64,000 nt of DNA from Nemertoderma westbladi (taxonomy: Eukaryota > Xenacoelomorpha > Nemertodermatida > Nemertodermatidae): NCBI GenBank assembly GCA_032718475.1, contig JAUCBJ010006471.1, positions 1 through 64,000 of the forward strand, given 5' to 3'. Position numbers and translations under genes: made by a program. Under the pieces are notes generated by a model, which searched no databases, was not told the DNA's origin, and saw nothing but the letters and a program-made list of their open reading frames with translations. Numbering within the stretch: position 1 is the stretch's first letter; every line of letters begins with the position of its first letter. Below, in pieces: positions 10,941 through 22,338 of this stretch.

Positions 10941-13140
10941 AGTTGAATGCCTACTGCTATATTACAGTCTAAGCAAGTCTAGTAATTCAGCATTAACTGC
11001 TAGCCTAGTAATTAATTACCGATACTGCTACTCAGTGTAGCGTGATATATATATAATATTAGAATACCGGTATGCTTATGGTATATATAAGTATTATTAC
11101 AGACTAGGTTTTTCACAAAATACCGGTATATAATCTTAGCACAAATATATATATATATAATAGGCCTATCGTGGATACCGGTATGCAGTTTACACTTATA
11201 GTATATATAAGTATAATTATTAACTAGAATTAATTACAGAATACCGGTATGATTTCAGCTTAAGTTTATGAAAATAAAGATAATAAGCCTATTGTAAATA
11301 CCGGTATATCAATTATTTTAAATAACTGAATTTCTGAATTTTAAGGGTTACTTGGTTACTTTAACTTACTTTATTGCCGTTATTTAAGCAGTAGTCCAAC
11401 TGATATTGAGACCTAATTGTTATATGGCAGGCCTACTATTTATAAATCGTTTGAGTTGATTTATAATATATATATATACCCGTTTAATGGGTTTTGTCAA
11501 TGTTTGAAATAAATGTTATTATTTCTGGGGGAGTCACTACACATAAGCTGTGCGCTCTCAGTGGAGTGCTACTTGTTAGACACTAAAACAAATAATTCTA
11601 ATTTACCTAAGTTACTTAATACTACAAATTACGTACAATTCGGGTTGAGATTACAATCTCTAAATAAACACAAAAATTTAATTACAAATACACAAATACA
11701 AATTTTTAGGGTAATTTTACAAGAAGTCTACTAACCAGCCTAACAAAGGGTTAGAATATCTGGTTATTACAACGGACAGGTTACTACGGTATTTGAAAAT
11801 AATAAGTAGTAGTAAATATACTGCGTTGTCCAGATAGGAAAATACCACCGCCTGACGACCTATAACCGTATCGCTATAGGTACTACGTTATGTATCACGG
11901 AGTGTTCCTACCTAGAGATTAATTACCGCGGTCTACCAGAACCAACGTGCCTATTAACCACTTTACAACACAAATACACTGCCTACACACTAATCACCTT
12001 CGGAAAGTACTGTACACTAAACCCTAAATTAGGTACAAGTACTTGTTCAACAAATAATCAGTCGTTAAAAATACTTGAACAGCTAAAAGAACCACGGTAT
12101 CTGCCGGAGTGACCAAAGCATAAAATCTCCAGTCTTTACCTACGCCGAGCAGCCCTGATGTAGTACCGGGGTTAGTTTAACTATAACGGTATGTATAACA
12201 AACACAATTACTGTAGGAATAAACTTGGGGAATGAATGTTGCGAATAATCGCATAAACTCTGAATAATAAATATTACGCTACGCGTACAGACTATTCAAA
12301 CAAAATGCAGACCAAATACTGACAGACTACTATCAAGCCTAAACAAACTACGGTATATGCAGACTCCGAAATGATTAGTTAGTATGCGTTCTAACCCAGT
12401 AGTACGACTTATTCTTTCACAGGGGGTTTACCTCACAGCACTTGAAGCCCCTACTTTCCTAACTTAGCACTTTATCGGACAGATGCTCTACACACACCGA
12501 AATTTCCTCAAACCCAACAACAGCCAGACAACTATCCAGCCTACAAATTATCTAAATAAAATTATACGCTACCCGTACAGACTACACAAACAAAGTACAG
12601 ACCAAACGATGGCAGACTACTATCAAGCCCAAATAAACCACAGGACATGCAGACTCCGAAATGGTTAAGTAGTATGCGTTCTAACCCAGTAGTACGACTT
12701 ATTCTTTAGATGGGGGTTTACCTTACAGCTATGGCTGCCCCTACTTCCTAACCGTTCTTTATCGGACATACACTCTACATGCACTGCAATCCGTTCAGAC
12801 CTAATCAACAGTTAGCCAACAGTCAAGCCTACAAATTATCTGTACAATCTGAGCAGGCTTACACGCCTTCTGCTCAATACTGGCTTACAAATAAATAAAA
12901 CTGACAGAAATAGGCCTAAGTAAAATCCCAATAAAAACCAGGCGTCCCCGATTAATTATTAAGACCTACCGGTATATAATAATCAAATCGAATAATACTG
13001 CTGTACTTGTACTGTAAGTACCGGTTCGGATGATCAGGCAGTCAGGCCTACTGGTTACAGCAGTACAGGTTACCGTTCGACCGGTACCGGTACTTTAGAC
13101 TTGATTGCTTACGCCGCAATCCAGAAGCAATATCTGTTAT
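10941..13140 (-). other. Untranslated leader of the LTR element with internal repeats
   Basis: This 2.2-kb stretch between the 5' LTR and gag has no long ORF. Palindromic ATACCGGTAT-type motifs recur about every 70-90 bp at roughly 11065-11305 and again near 12968-13090. A diverged tandem duplication with a 290-bp offset covers about 12190-12770; both copies share AGTATGCGTTCTAACCCAG at 12381 and 12671. A TGG that could begin a tRNA primer-binding site lies about 19 nt inside the 5' LTR on the minus strand, which is unusually far. Confidence 0.7.
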
Positions 13141-14296
13141 TGTTTGCGCTTTTAAGACCTTTGACAGTTTAACCTGCCAAATTAGGATGTCTTTTAGATG
13201 ATATATAGTCTTTAGCCTATGACGAGTATTTGATACACTACATTAGCCGAAGCCAGTCTATGCGCAATCATTCACCCGCTGGATATACCCGGGAGACTGA
13301 ATTCGGAAGCTTAATGATTGATGGTGTAAGCCTACTGTATTATTCGACTGATCGCAATATATAATCTCTGACAAATATTATTCACTTTCGGGAAATATTA
13401 ACAGTTCCTTTAGGACGTGGCGCTCTAATTATGTAAACAGAGTTATGACTTAAACTAGACACAACGAAAAGGCTATAGATTCACGTATATGGCGCATTCT
13501 TTAGGAGATGCTTTGTTATCAGTTACAATCATACACAATGCTGCACAATACTGCACACCAATCTGCCGACCTTCACTAATTTTAGTCACATACAAAGAGA
13601 ATAACAGACAATACATGTAGGGCCTATAAAATAGCATTAGATTCACTTCAAACCACTTAACATAGGTCGCAATCGTTTATCTGTAACCGGTCTCTCTAAC
13701 CTTTAGTATATCAAGAAGGTTGGGTGTCTGACTATTGATCAGTATTCCAAATATAATCTTCCATCAACAAATATAATGAATAACCGACAGCAAAAGCAGT
13801 AATGTTAAGTAAGATATGCATGATATGTTTAGGTAAGATCGTAATTAACTCGATAACAGATATACGTTCTATAATTAAGCCTACTAATGTAAGACTAAAG
13901 ACTGAAACACGGAGGTGCCAAAAGCCGGTGTTCTTAGGCTCTGGGCAAAAACATAACACTGAATTCCTGAGTTTCTGTATCCACCTCCAACACAGAGACA
14001 AAAAACGCTCTGATTGGTCGACCGAACAACGAGAGAACAAAGAAACAAAGAAATGTCGACGTGGCAATATCAGCTGTTAGCCGTCGTCATGGTAGCGACA
14101 CTGTTTTCAAGAGTATCGAGCTTATTGCGTCCCGAAATTGCGGATTATGTCCTCTAAAGTACAAATACAGAAGAAATGGCTTTTATGTCCTCTAAAACAC
14201 CAGTACAGTAAGGACACGGCCTTTTTATGCCCAGTAAACCAACTACAGAGTACTTTACGGGGAAAATAACCGGCTAATTACGCAAAAGCTTTTACA
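13141..14296 (-). repeat. 5' LTR (right)
   Basis: This 1156-bp copy matches the left LTR almost base for base and lacks the nested insert. In element orientation it starts TGTAAAAGC and ends GCGCAAACA. It should hold the element's promoter and polyadenylation signal. TATA-like stretches occur on the minus strand near 13350 and 13205, but I cannot choose between them. Apparent ORFs within the LTR are present in both copies and are not genes. Confidence 0.93.
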
Positions 14297-14375
14297 GAGT
14301 CTCATCAGGATGGGAATCAGAATATGTTCTGCAAAGGTAGATGCTATTGGGATGCCAATTTGGAAATCATTAACT

Positions 14376-14828
14376 TTAACCATATTAAACCCGGGGGGGG
14401 TCAATATGACCCCGGTGGTTTTTTTATTATAATTCTGAAACAAACGCAGTTGGGAATCTGAAATTACATGACTTTTCCTAAAAATCTATTGTCTTCCTAG
14501 TAGGGAAAACCGTTTTCAAAAATATTGGGTAGTTTTCGCGTTTTAGTACTATTTTTAACCCTACTTTTAGCACTTTTTTGAGAAGTTTTTTTGAAAATAA
14601 CATTTCATTAAATATGATTTGTATCATCTCTATTTTTGATTTACACCGGTTTTTTTGGTGTTAGCAATTGGATGGAATTCATATAAATTTATTTAGAAAT
14701 TTCAAACTTGTTTCTTTCGGCGGGTGCCAAATTTTGGTGCCAGCATCAAACTTTCGTCGGGTGCCCCCCCCCCCCCCCCCCCCCCGGTATTTGTACAGCA
14801 TTTTATAGCCCGGTACTAATGGGGTTAA
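14376..14828. mobile_element. piggyBac-like MITE, 453 bp
   Basis: TTAA stands at both ends (14376-14379 and 14825-14828). Just inside are matching inverted ends of the type CC(C/A)(T/C)ATTA...CCGG, as expected for piggyBac-superfamily elements, which target TTAA. The same ends and internal sequence recur at 50203-51679. There is no ORF. Poly-G and poly-C tracts lie near both ends (about 14391-14399 and 14764-14785). Confidence 0.75.
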
Positions 14829-14992
14829 AGAACTGCAATACTTTTCCAATTCGAGGGTCAGACAATTGGTTGTACTTTCTGAAGACTTCTTCAAGATAAT
14901 ATAACTATATGCAAGACCATCAAGCAAAAGCAATGTATGTTCCGAATTCTATGGAATTCTTGAAGAAATACATGTTAAAATTGTATGACTAT

Positions 14993-15120
14993 TATATTTG
15001 TTTCCTATTTGGAAGGATACCATTTATATTTGTTTCCTATTTGGAAGGATACCATTTATATTTGTTTCCTATTTGGAAGGATACCATTTATATTTGATTC
15101 CTATTTGGAAGGATACCATA
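14993..15120. repeat. 32-bp tandem repeat, 4 copies
   Basis: The unit contains TTTCCTATTTGGAAGGATAC, starting at 15001, 15033 and 15065, with a variant at 15097, an exact 32-bp period. ORFs through it simply read the repeat. Confidence 0.9.
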
Positions 15121-15737
15121 ATGTTGGATATTAAAACAAAGGAAGACATAAAGCACTCTACAAATATGATGCTACTTTGTCGAATAACAATATCCAGCTC
15201 TACTCTGCAATCCTGCTGCTTAGAGCTAACTGGTCAAGATGGTATTTTGTTTCAATGGAAGGCGAAAAGATCAGGTCATACACCAATGTCACCAGGATGG
15301 TCTGAGATATTTATAAAAGCTCTAATTTCTCTCTTTCTTGTTATCAATGTTGAAGATGTAGTAAGTGCTAAGAAATATTTACTAAGTTCCTAATACTTAT
15401 TTCAAACTTACCATTCTTTTTGACTTTTTAGTTGGTGGTAGGCTTAAAAGTTGTATGATATATATAAATAATGTTAATCAGTACATAAAGTTAAGTTCTA
15501 TCTTCACAAAACGTTCTATCTTGACTAAATGTCTTATGAAAGACTTGCTAAACATACTAATATTTAAAATCATATACATCATACATAATAATGTTTAAAT
15601 TTATATACAATTAGTTATGCAAAACGAAAAATGGAATGATAAGGTTCACAAATTTTGTGTACATGAACACACCATGTTCTTAGTGCTTAAAATGTTAAAA
15701 ACAATTTTGTTGATGTTTACATAAAAATGCAGGTGAC

Positions 15738-15950
15738 TCACTTGAGCAAGGATGATCGCACTCTCCCCGCCAATGTAATTCTCCAATTTAAATTGGAAGT
15801 TCTGCTTGGAATGGTGTAACCCAGGTCATCCTTTGGGGTTATGAGATTATGCCATAGTAATTTACAATCTTTCTTAAATTGCTTGGTGACAATCGCATAT
15901 AGAAAAGGGTTGGCACATGAATTAACTGGTAAAATAAAGACTGCAATTAC
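15738..15950 (-). CDS. LGR receptor, last exon: helix 7 and cytoplasmic tail
   Basis: This is the 3'-terminal coding exon of the glycoprotein-hormone/bursicon-receptor-like LGR. It is too short for ORF searches but clear by homology. The acceptor TTTTTTTCAG ends at 15951, and the stop TGA is at 15740-15738. It encodes VIAVFILPVNSCANPFLYAI, helix 7 with the NPxxY signature (NPFLY) and the NSCANPFLYAI block typical of FSH/LH/TSH receptors and related LGRs. A basic tail of about 45 residues follows, shorter than in vertebrate relatives. It joins in phase 0 to the exon ending at 22339 across a 6.4-kb intron full of repeats. Confidence 0.93.
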   Translation of the reverse strand, partial: VIAVFILPVNSCANPFLYAIVTKQFKKDCKLLWHNLITPKDDLGYTIPSRTSNLNWRITLAGRVRSSLLK

Positions 15951-16329
15951 CTGAAAAAAATTTAATAATATATAATGCCTAGCATACCTGGTAAAAAATT
16001 GTTTAATTATTAATTACATTTAATAAAATACTTTTCATTTTGGAGATAACAAAGTGACCCAGTGATATTGGGACGTTGCCAATAGTGGTGGAATTTGTCG
16101 TTTTCGATTGTGTGTCATGCTATTTAGACATGATAAAAATTAAAATAATGAATAAAATCTATATATATGACTAACTAAACGTGACCCTACAATATAATGT
16201 ATAGCCCAGCAATTAATTTTCTATATTTCTTATCGCTTTATTATATTATTTCAGCAATAAAGCTATCAGTAGTTGCTGTGTGAGGACGAGCGAAGCGAGC
16301 AAACGTTTGTAATATAGTGGTGGACAATA

Positions 16330-16990
16330 TGGTGGACAGATACGGATCAGTAAGTTTGTGAAAGGAATCAACTAAGGAAGGTCGACGACTTCCAGTACCT
16401 TGGATCATGGATAGAGAGTAGCTAAAAGGACATAGAAGTTAGGAAAGCAAAGGCTTAGGTAGCTCTATCGAAAATGGATACCATCTGGAAATCAGATCTC
16501 TCCAGGCACCTGAAGACTAAGTTATTTCGAGCCACAGCGGAAAGTGTATTTTTATACGGGGTTGAGACCTGGACACTGACTAAATCACTTGAACAACGAA
16601 TTGATGGTTGCTACACAAGACTACTAAGGGCAGCCATAAACATCAGCTGGAGACAATGTATGACAAACGCCGAGCTTTATGGTACAATACCTCCTGTATC
16701 AACCACCCTCCACGAAAGCAGATTAAGATTCAGTGGGCACTGCTGGCGAAGTAAAGATGCAGTCATACCAGATTTACTTTTCTGGCAACCAACTCATGGA
16801 AAGTGTAGTCGTGGACGACCGGCCATAACATATATAGATCAACTTGAAAGGGATACTGACTTGGGAGAAACGAAATTGCGACAACTATGGATAATCGGGA
16901 AGCCTGGAAGGATCTCACATTGGGACAATTAAAAAACATATTGAAAAGTTCAAAGTTATTTTTGTGGAGAGCCGGCAAACAATTATAAAA
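16330..16990 (+). pseudogene. RTE-type retrotransposon fragment, 3' end of ORF2
   Basis: A plus-strand frame at 16474-16932 encodes the region after reverse transcriptase (YGVETWTLT, then a RLRFSGHCWRS block and RGRPAITYIDQLERDT). It matches the 46474-46839 copy on the opposite strand. The coding trace extends upstream to about 16330 with stops. Only the C-terminal part is kept. It sits in the helix 6-helix 7 intron of the receptor, opposite to the receptor in direction. Confidence 0.8.
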
Positions 16991-17029
16991 ATCTCCAACT
17001 CTATTGGAAAAGTCAGTGTCTGAGAATGT

Positions 17030-17900
17030 AATCCATCTGCTGCCACTACCTTCCTTCCTGTAGTGTGAATCCAAGATAATCTCCCTTTGTGGCCATCCTC
17101 ATTGCGTAATCCAAGATAATTATTAATAGAAATGGCAAGTGAGCTTATTTATCACAATATAACAATCCAATGCCAATGACAATTACTTCTGGTATTCCAT
17201 AAATGTTTAGGATTTCTGTATGCCTAGCAGTTAATGAACTGCTACAGCTACTGCTACTATTTCTCAACTATTTGTTGCTAATGACATAATCCAGCTGTGC
17301 TATGTTCCATTAGTGTATTGTAAGGTCCACAGCTGCATCCCCTTACTCTTTTCGAATATGGCGTTTTTTGGTGTCTACTCACATTCTCCATTAAATCTAA
17401 GAGTAAGCACCCGTTTCTGTTTGAACTGATGCTTTTGGTGTAACGCATGGTGTCTTCCGGGCCAATTTGCACAATCAGGTTACCAGCAATGACTTTGTAA
17501 TTGTGTTTCAGAACGTCCTTTATAAGTCCAGTCAGATCTTCATAAAACTTGACTGCCTGTTCTGGATCTGTTGCATTGGTTGGCAGAAGCAACACATTAC
17601 TCTTTACTTGTTCAAATGTTGCAATCATGACTCTGGGATTTATAGATTATTTGATGTTGTTTGGTGTCTGAAGTGCAAATGGGAATGACGTAGCAGACCC
17701 TACTCCACCATTGATGAATTGGCCGAATTTCTTTAAGCTGAGCTAGTTAAAAAACTTAATAAGCTTCTTTATATTCTATCTTCTGTTCCAGTAGCCGCAA
17801 CAACGATATAATCACCAAATTGGAACAAATTACAGTGCTTCTGAAGGAGTACAAACCAAAGCTGTTCAGCACTGCTGTCACAAGTCTTGTGTCAGTATTG
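17030..17900 (-). pseudogene. RTE-type fragment: AP-endonuclease piece joined to reverse-transcriptase piece
   Basis: The minus strand at 17628-17278 encodes part of an apurinic-type endonuclease (NYKVIAGNLIVQIG, SSNRNGCLLLDLME). 17280-17040 matches the middle of the reverse transcriptase at about 47200-47410, so the sequence between the two is deleted. The stretch to 17900 resembles the 5' part at 48920-49130. Frameshifts and stops make it non-functional. Confidence 0.7.
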
Positions 17901-18031
17901 GGAAGGTTAAAATGAAAACTAAGCGAAAATGGCAGACAAAATTACAGCTAAGTCAAATAAATATTAATTTAATTTAATCAGGACATAAGTAGCTACGATT
18001 AAAAATAACATACAAAAAGCACAATGAGTAT

Positions 18032-18064
<33 letters not shown>

Positions 18065-18067
18065 GGG

Positions 18068-19258
18068 TTAGGGACCGTGGACCATCTCGTAGAGTCCCTC
18101 GTTATTGCTGAGTGAGGGGTCCACAGTCCCTATGATGGAGGCCGCGTTGCCGACTAGGATGGCGATGGCCAGCCTCTGCAGGAGGAAGCGGTGAGATCGG
18201 GGCTCTTGGGTGACAGAGTGGAGTCTGGCCCCGATCTCCTTCAGGAACTCGGATGTTTCAGGGCCGGGGCGGCCCAAGGTCTCGTAGGCTACCGGGTGGA
18301 AGAGGTAGCCCCGGTCCATGAGTTCCTGATACTTGCGGATCTTTAGAGATTCCGCTTCCTCCGCAGTACGGCCTCCCGCGGATAGAGTCTGGGCGAGGTG
18401 GCTGGGTGCCAGAGGGTCCGCCACCGTCGCGTCCCACGTGAGGAACCGTCCGCGGCTCCACGGGACCAGGGTGACGCCATCTACTCGCTTCCCATCCCCT
18501 CTACACAAGCCTAGAGGCTCGAGCGTAGCGGGGACGCCACAGCTGATGAGCGCCCGGCGAACAATGTCATTAACCATTGAGTGGCGCGGAAGTCTGCCGA
18601 GGCTCCTAGAGCAGGATAGCCCATGAAGGCCATCCGACAGAACATCCTTGCCACACCGGGCACAGCTGTGGGGCTCGGTTAGCCTGCTCCCAAGGCGAGT
18701 GCCGACCGAGATCCGGAACTGCGAGTCCGTCAGCTTCAGTCCCAAAGAGCTGACGGGGATGGCGTCAAGCCAGCAGCCTGCGGCGGGGTGGTCCAGGGAG
18801 TTCAACCTCGCCACCCCGGATGGTGGGAGGGACTCCCGCAGGGCTGTTAGCCTGGCCTCGTGGACAGGGGCCAGGTAGGCCCACTGCTTGGTGGCCGCGG
18901 ACGGAAAAGCAGCGGGGGTGGTTGGTGTTGCGGATGGTGGCGGTGGCGTCGTGGGTGGTAGCGTCGTGGGTGGAGGCGGTGATGTCACGGGTGGTAGCGG
19001 TGGCGTAGTGGGTGGTGGCGTCGTCGTGGGTGGAGGCGGTGGTGTCAGGGGTGGTGGCGGTGGCGTCATGGGTTGTGGCGTCGTGGGTGGTGGAGGCAGT
19101 GGTGTCGCGGATGGTGGCGGTGGCGTCGCGTGTGGTGGCGGTGGCAGTGGCGTAAAGGATCGTGGCGCTAGAGGCGGGGGGACGGGGGTCACGACAGGAT
19201 CGAGAGTCGTTGACCACGCAGCGAGGGCACGGTTGTGGGATGGGGAGGGGGCGTCCAC
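18068..19258 (-). CDS. Retroelement ORF: proline tract plus Cys/His and nuclease-like C-terminal region
   Basis: An open 396-codon frame much richer in G+C than its surroundings. Residues about 20-125 are proline/threonine repeats. The remainder resembles the C-terminal part of a metazoan retroelement protein family that normally follows a YLDD-type reverse transcriptase. Visible blocks are WLDAIPVSSLGLKL, a C-x2-C then H-x4-C cluster (CARCG...GLHGLSC), RHSMVNDIVRRAL and DGKRVDGVTLVPW...LTWDATVADPLAPSHL. The D...WDAT pattern suggests a PD-(D/E)xK nuclease-like fold; that is inference. The upstream reverse transcriptase is missing, so this is a 5'-truncated copy. A G run of about 30 bp (18034-18063) directly follows the stop. 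A related decayed copy lies at 45110-46140. Confidence 0.6.
   Translation of the reverse strand: MDAPSPSHNRALAAWSTTLDPVVTPVPPPLAPRSFTPLPPPPHATPPPPSATPLPPPPTTPQPMTPPPPPLTPPPPPTTTPPPTTPPLPPVTSPPPPTTLPPTTPPPPSATPTTPAAFPSAATKQWAYLAPVHEARLTALRESLPPSGVARLNSLDHPAAGCWLDAIPVSSLGLKLTDSQFRISVGTRLGSRLTEPHSCARCGKDVLSDGLHGLSCSRSLGRLPRHSMVNDIVRRALISCGVPATLEPLGLCRGDGKRVDGVTLVPWSRGRFLTWDATVADPLAPSHLAQTLSAGGRTAEEAESLKIRKYQELMDRGYLFHPVAYETLGRPGPETSEFLKEIGARLHSVTQEPRSHRFLLQRLAIAILVGNAASIIGTVDPSLSNNEGLYEMVHGP
18890..19195. repeat. GC-rich minisatellite encoding the proline tract
   Basis: Degenerate GTGGTGGCGTCGTGG-type units are tandemly repeated. On the minus strand they read as PPPP/TTP repeats inside the 18068-19258 ORF and stay in frame. 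The other frames also stay open and are shadows. Confidence 0.8.
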
Positions 19259-19939
19259 CGGAGACTCAAAAAGGGAGTAGGAGAGTCCAGAGCAGGCAGC
19301 CGCGGTCTATTACAGCTTGTGGTGTTTATTTGCAAAATTTAAAAATTACCAAGAAGATCTGTCATCGGATGCCAGGAAGTATAAACAAAATTCCAGTAGG
19401 ACAGGGATGGGCTCTGGGCTATGAGACATGAATCCAAGCCGTTGTATGAAAATGTTCCTGATGTTGTGGTGAAGGAGATGCAAGATTGCATCATAAGATT
19501 TGAGGAGGGTGAGTGAAGAGGGTGTGGAACCAGCGTGATCCAACAAGTGATTGCAATGATCAACTTAATGATTCATTTGTCAATACCAGTCATAACAATC
19601 TCAATCATCATTACCAATATCCATGCAGGATATTACTGATATTAGATCATATACTACTACACTTCAGAAAAGTTCAACAACAAATAAAACCTCATTGGCA
19701 AAGGAGACAACAACTGCTGATACCGTTAGCCATAGTTTTGGGTTACTGGTATAATAAACAAACCCTACAAATGAAGTGGGTAGTTCTTTTTCCAGTACAT
19801 TTTTCGTATCTAATGGGGGCAAGCAGGGAGGTATTTTGAATGGTTATTTATTCAATGTATGGACCAACTCAGTTGTGATTTAGTAGACCAATGTGGGCTT
19901 AGTTCATTAGATTGTTGTAAGTTAAATCATATACAATTA

Positions 19940-20799
19940 CCCTTAATACAACAACCATTTTTAGGTTGCCCCCCCCCCCCCCCCTAATTATTTTCAAATT
20001 TCAATAAAATACTACGAAATTCGGTATGATTATAGTGGACACCTTTTCTTACTGGTGGCCTGGCCGGTTTTTTTCAATTTCTCAGGTGTTTCCATACAAC
20101 AAGCCCTTAAACAATGTATTTTTAGCAAAGTTTAACCACCTCCGTAGACTTTATTTTACGTCTTTTAAATGTAATCTAGATATCATTAGAACTGCCTTCT
20201 TCTGTAGATTCCGAATCTGAAAACCGTTTTAAATTTCACCAATATTTTCCTGAGATATTATCAACATTCAAAGGCATACATTTTAGGACGTTAATCTACA
20301 TTATTCTAATGTATTTTTTACTCTATTCTAGAATATTAATTATTTACGCACAGCTTTTAGAACGGAGTTTTAAACGCTTAGCTAAATAATAATTAATATT
20401 CTAGAATAGAGTAAAAAATACATTAGAATAATGTAGATTAACGTCCTAAACTGTATGGCTTTGAATGTTGATAATAGCTCAGGAAAATATAGGTGAAATT
20501 TAAAACGGTTTACAGATTCGGAATCTACAGAAGAAGGCGGTTCTAATGATATCTAGATTACATTTAAAAGACGTAAAATAAAATCTACGGAGGTGGTTAA
20601 ACATTGCTAAAGAAGACATTTTTTAAGGGCTTGTTGTATGGAAATAACTGAGAAATTGAAAAAAAAAGGCCAGGCCACCAGTAAGAAAAGGTGTCGATCT
20701 ATCATCATACGGAATTTCGTAGTATTTTATTGAAATTTGAAAAAAATTAGGGGGGGGGGGGGGGCTCTGACCCCTTAAAAATGGTTTTTGTATTAAGGG
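19940..20799. mobile_element. Foldback DNA element, 860 bp with ~400-bp inverted arms
   Basis: The left arm (19940 to about 20340) is the near-perfect reverse complement of the right arm (about 20395-20799), with a spacer of some 55 bp. The arms begin CCCTTAATACAA and each carries a homopolymer: C on the left near 19970-19984, G on the right near 20750-20764. Candidate 3-bp duplications TTA flank it (19937-19939 and 20800-20802), suggesting a PIF/Harbinger-type non-autonomous element; TTAA-targeting piggyBac is an alternative. It encodes no protein. Confidence 0.75.
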
Positions 20800-21207
20800 T
20801 TATGGTGTAATGTATGCAGTTGATATTTGTCTCATTTATAACTCCGCCATTTATTGGGTTGCAAACACTTATTTTATTATTGCTAGAGATATACTGTAAA
20901 TAATAATATCCTGTTTATCCATAAGAAAACCGAAATTATGTATTTTTTGTGCAGTAAATATAATAATCTTTGTGTTCCTCCATTCTATTTCTATGCTAAA
21001 CAAATTCATTGGGCACACCAATGGGAATACGTAGGACATTTATTCCATGAGAGTAAAGAGGATGACTTTGATGTCAGCTATTATAAGAGGTTTATACGAT
21101 AGGGCAAAAACATTAGTTTGTAAATTGAAATATTATTGAATAATAATTATTTATTTTAGAAATAATTAGTATATATTATTGTAATGAATAATTTTCAGAA
21201 TAATTAG

Positions 21208-21972
21208 TTTGGGGAGTATGGGGAGCGATGTTTGGGGAGTATGGGGAGCGATGTTTGGGGAGTATGGGTAGCGATGTTTGGGGAGAATGGGGAGCGATGT
21301 TTGGGGAGTATGGGGAGCGATGTTTGGGGAGTATGGGGAGCGATGTTTGGGGAGTATGGGGAGCGATGTTTGGGGAGTATGGGGAGCGATGTTTGGGGAG
21401 TATGGGGAGCGATGATTGGGGAGTATGAGGAGCGATGTTTGGGGAGTATGGGGAGCGATGTTTGGGGAGTATGGGGAGCGATGTTTGGGGAGTATGGGGA
21501 GCGATGTTTGGGGAGTATGGGGAGCGATGTTTGGGGAGTATGGGGAGCGATGTTTGGGGAGTATGGGGAGCGATGATTGGGGAGTATGGGGAGCGATGTT
21601 TGGGGAGTATGGGGAGCGATGTTTGGGGAGTATGGGGAGCGATGTTTGGGGAGTATGGGGAGCGATGTTTGGGGAGTATGGGGAGCGATGTTTGGGGAGT
21701 ATGGGGAGCGATGTTTGGGGAGTATGGGGAGCGATGTTTGGGGAGTATGGGGAGCGATGTTTGGGGAGTATGGGGAGCGATGTTTGGGGAGTATGGGGAG
21801 CGATGTTTGGGGAGTATGGGGAGCGATGTTTGGGGAGTATGGGGAGCGATGTTTGGGGAGTATGGGGAGCGATGTTTGTGGAGTATGGGGAGCGAGGTTT
21901 AGGGAGTATGGGGAGCGATGTTTGGGGAGTTTGGGGAGCGATGTTTGGGGAGTATGGGGAGCGATGTTTGGA
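21208..21972. repeat. 23-bp minisatellite, about 33 copies
   Basis: Units of GAGTATGGGGAGCGATGTTTGGG repeat with few changes over 765 bp. Because 23 is not a multiple of 3, the array is open in several frames on both strands; these ORFs are artefacts. The G-rich strand is the plus strand, opposite to receptor transcription. Confidence 0.97.
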
Positions 21973-22338
21973 TGAATGTGTGAATTGGCTGGCGTTTCTG
22001 GCATGGCCGTAGCAAGTAATATATTTATTTATTTATTTATGTTTGTACAGCAAGGTACACTACTTTTATATATACAGTACACTAATTGTTTGTTTGTACT
22101 TAGGGTAGCGTAGACGTTGGTCTTATAATCATCATCATTATAATTATCAGTTGTTTTAAACTGCCTTCAGCTCAGCTTACTGACTGAAGTTTTAGACCAA
22201 TAAAAAAATTGAAAAATTGAATTGCGACAGTTGCATATTTTGTTGCATATTTATTAATATGCATATTTTATTTGTCCAAGGTGGTTGTGAGAGATTATAA
22301 TAAGGAACTATATAAATAATTATTTAGGCATGTCTAAC

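Larger units (their letters stand above)
2122..14296 (-). mobile_element. BEL/Pao-type LTR retrotransposon, non-autonomous
   Basis: Two long direct repeats (2122-3630 and 13141-14296) both begin TGTTTGCGC and end CTTTTACA, the TG...CA ends of LTRs. The element is flanked by the 5-bp duplication GAGTC (2117-2121 and 14297-14301). Orientation is minus: 5' LTR on the right, a 2.2-kb leader, gag, protease, an unassigned decayed ORF, then the 3' LTR. The family call rests on a gag with a DUF1759-like region, three cysteine-histidine knuckles and an aspartic protease, all as in BEL/Pao; a 5-bp duplication also fits. Reverse transcriptase and integrase are missing, so movement would need another element. 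The LTRs differ at only about three positions by eye, which implies recent insertion. It lies downstream of the receptor gene. Confidence 0.9.

Noticed and set aside
13118-13140. Primer-binding site directly next to the 5' LTR
   Set aside because: The sequence adjoining the LTR does not begin TGG; the nearest TGG is about 19 nt inside, so no tRNA is assigned.
16330-17900. Twin-primed inversion of one RTE insertion
   Set aside because: The two parts point toward each other, whereas twin priming yields divergent parts. Two insertions or a later rearrangement fit better.
18258-19431. Plus-strand ORFs across the GC-rich block
   Set aside because: They are shadows of the minus-strand 396-codon frame, kept open by GC content and the minisatellite.
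21204-22012. Long ORFs of up to 266 codons on both strands
   Set aside because: They read a 23-bp tandem repeat in several frames and encode only the unit translated in rotation.
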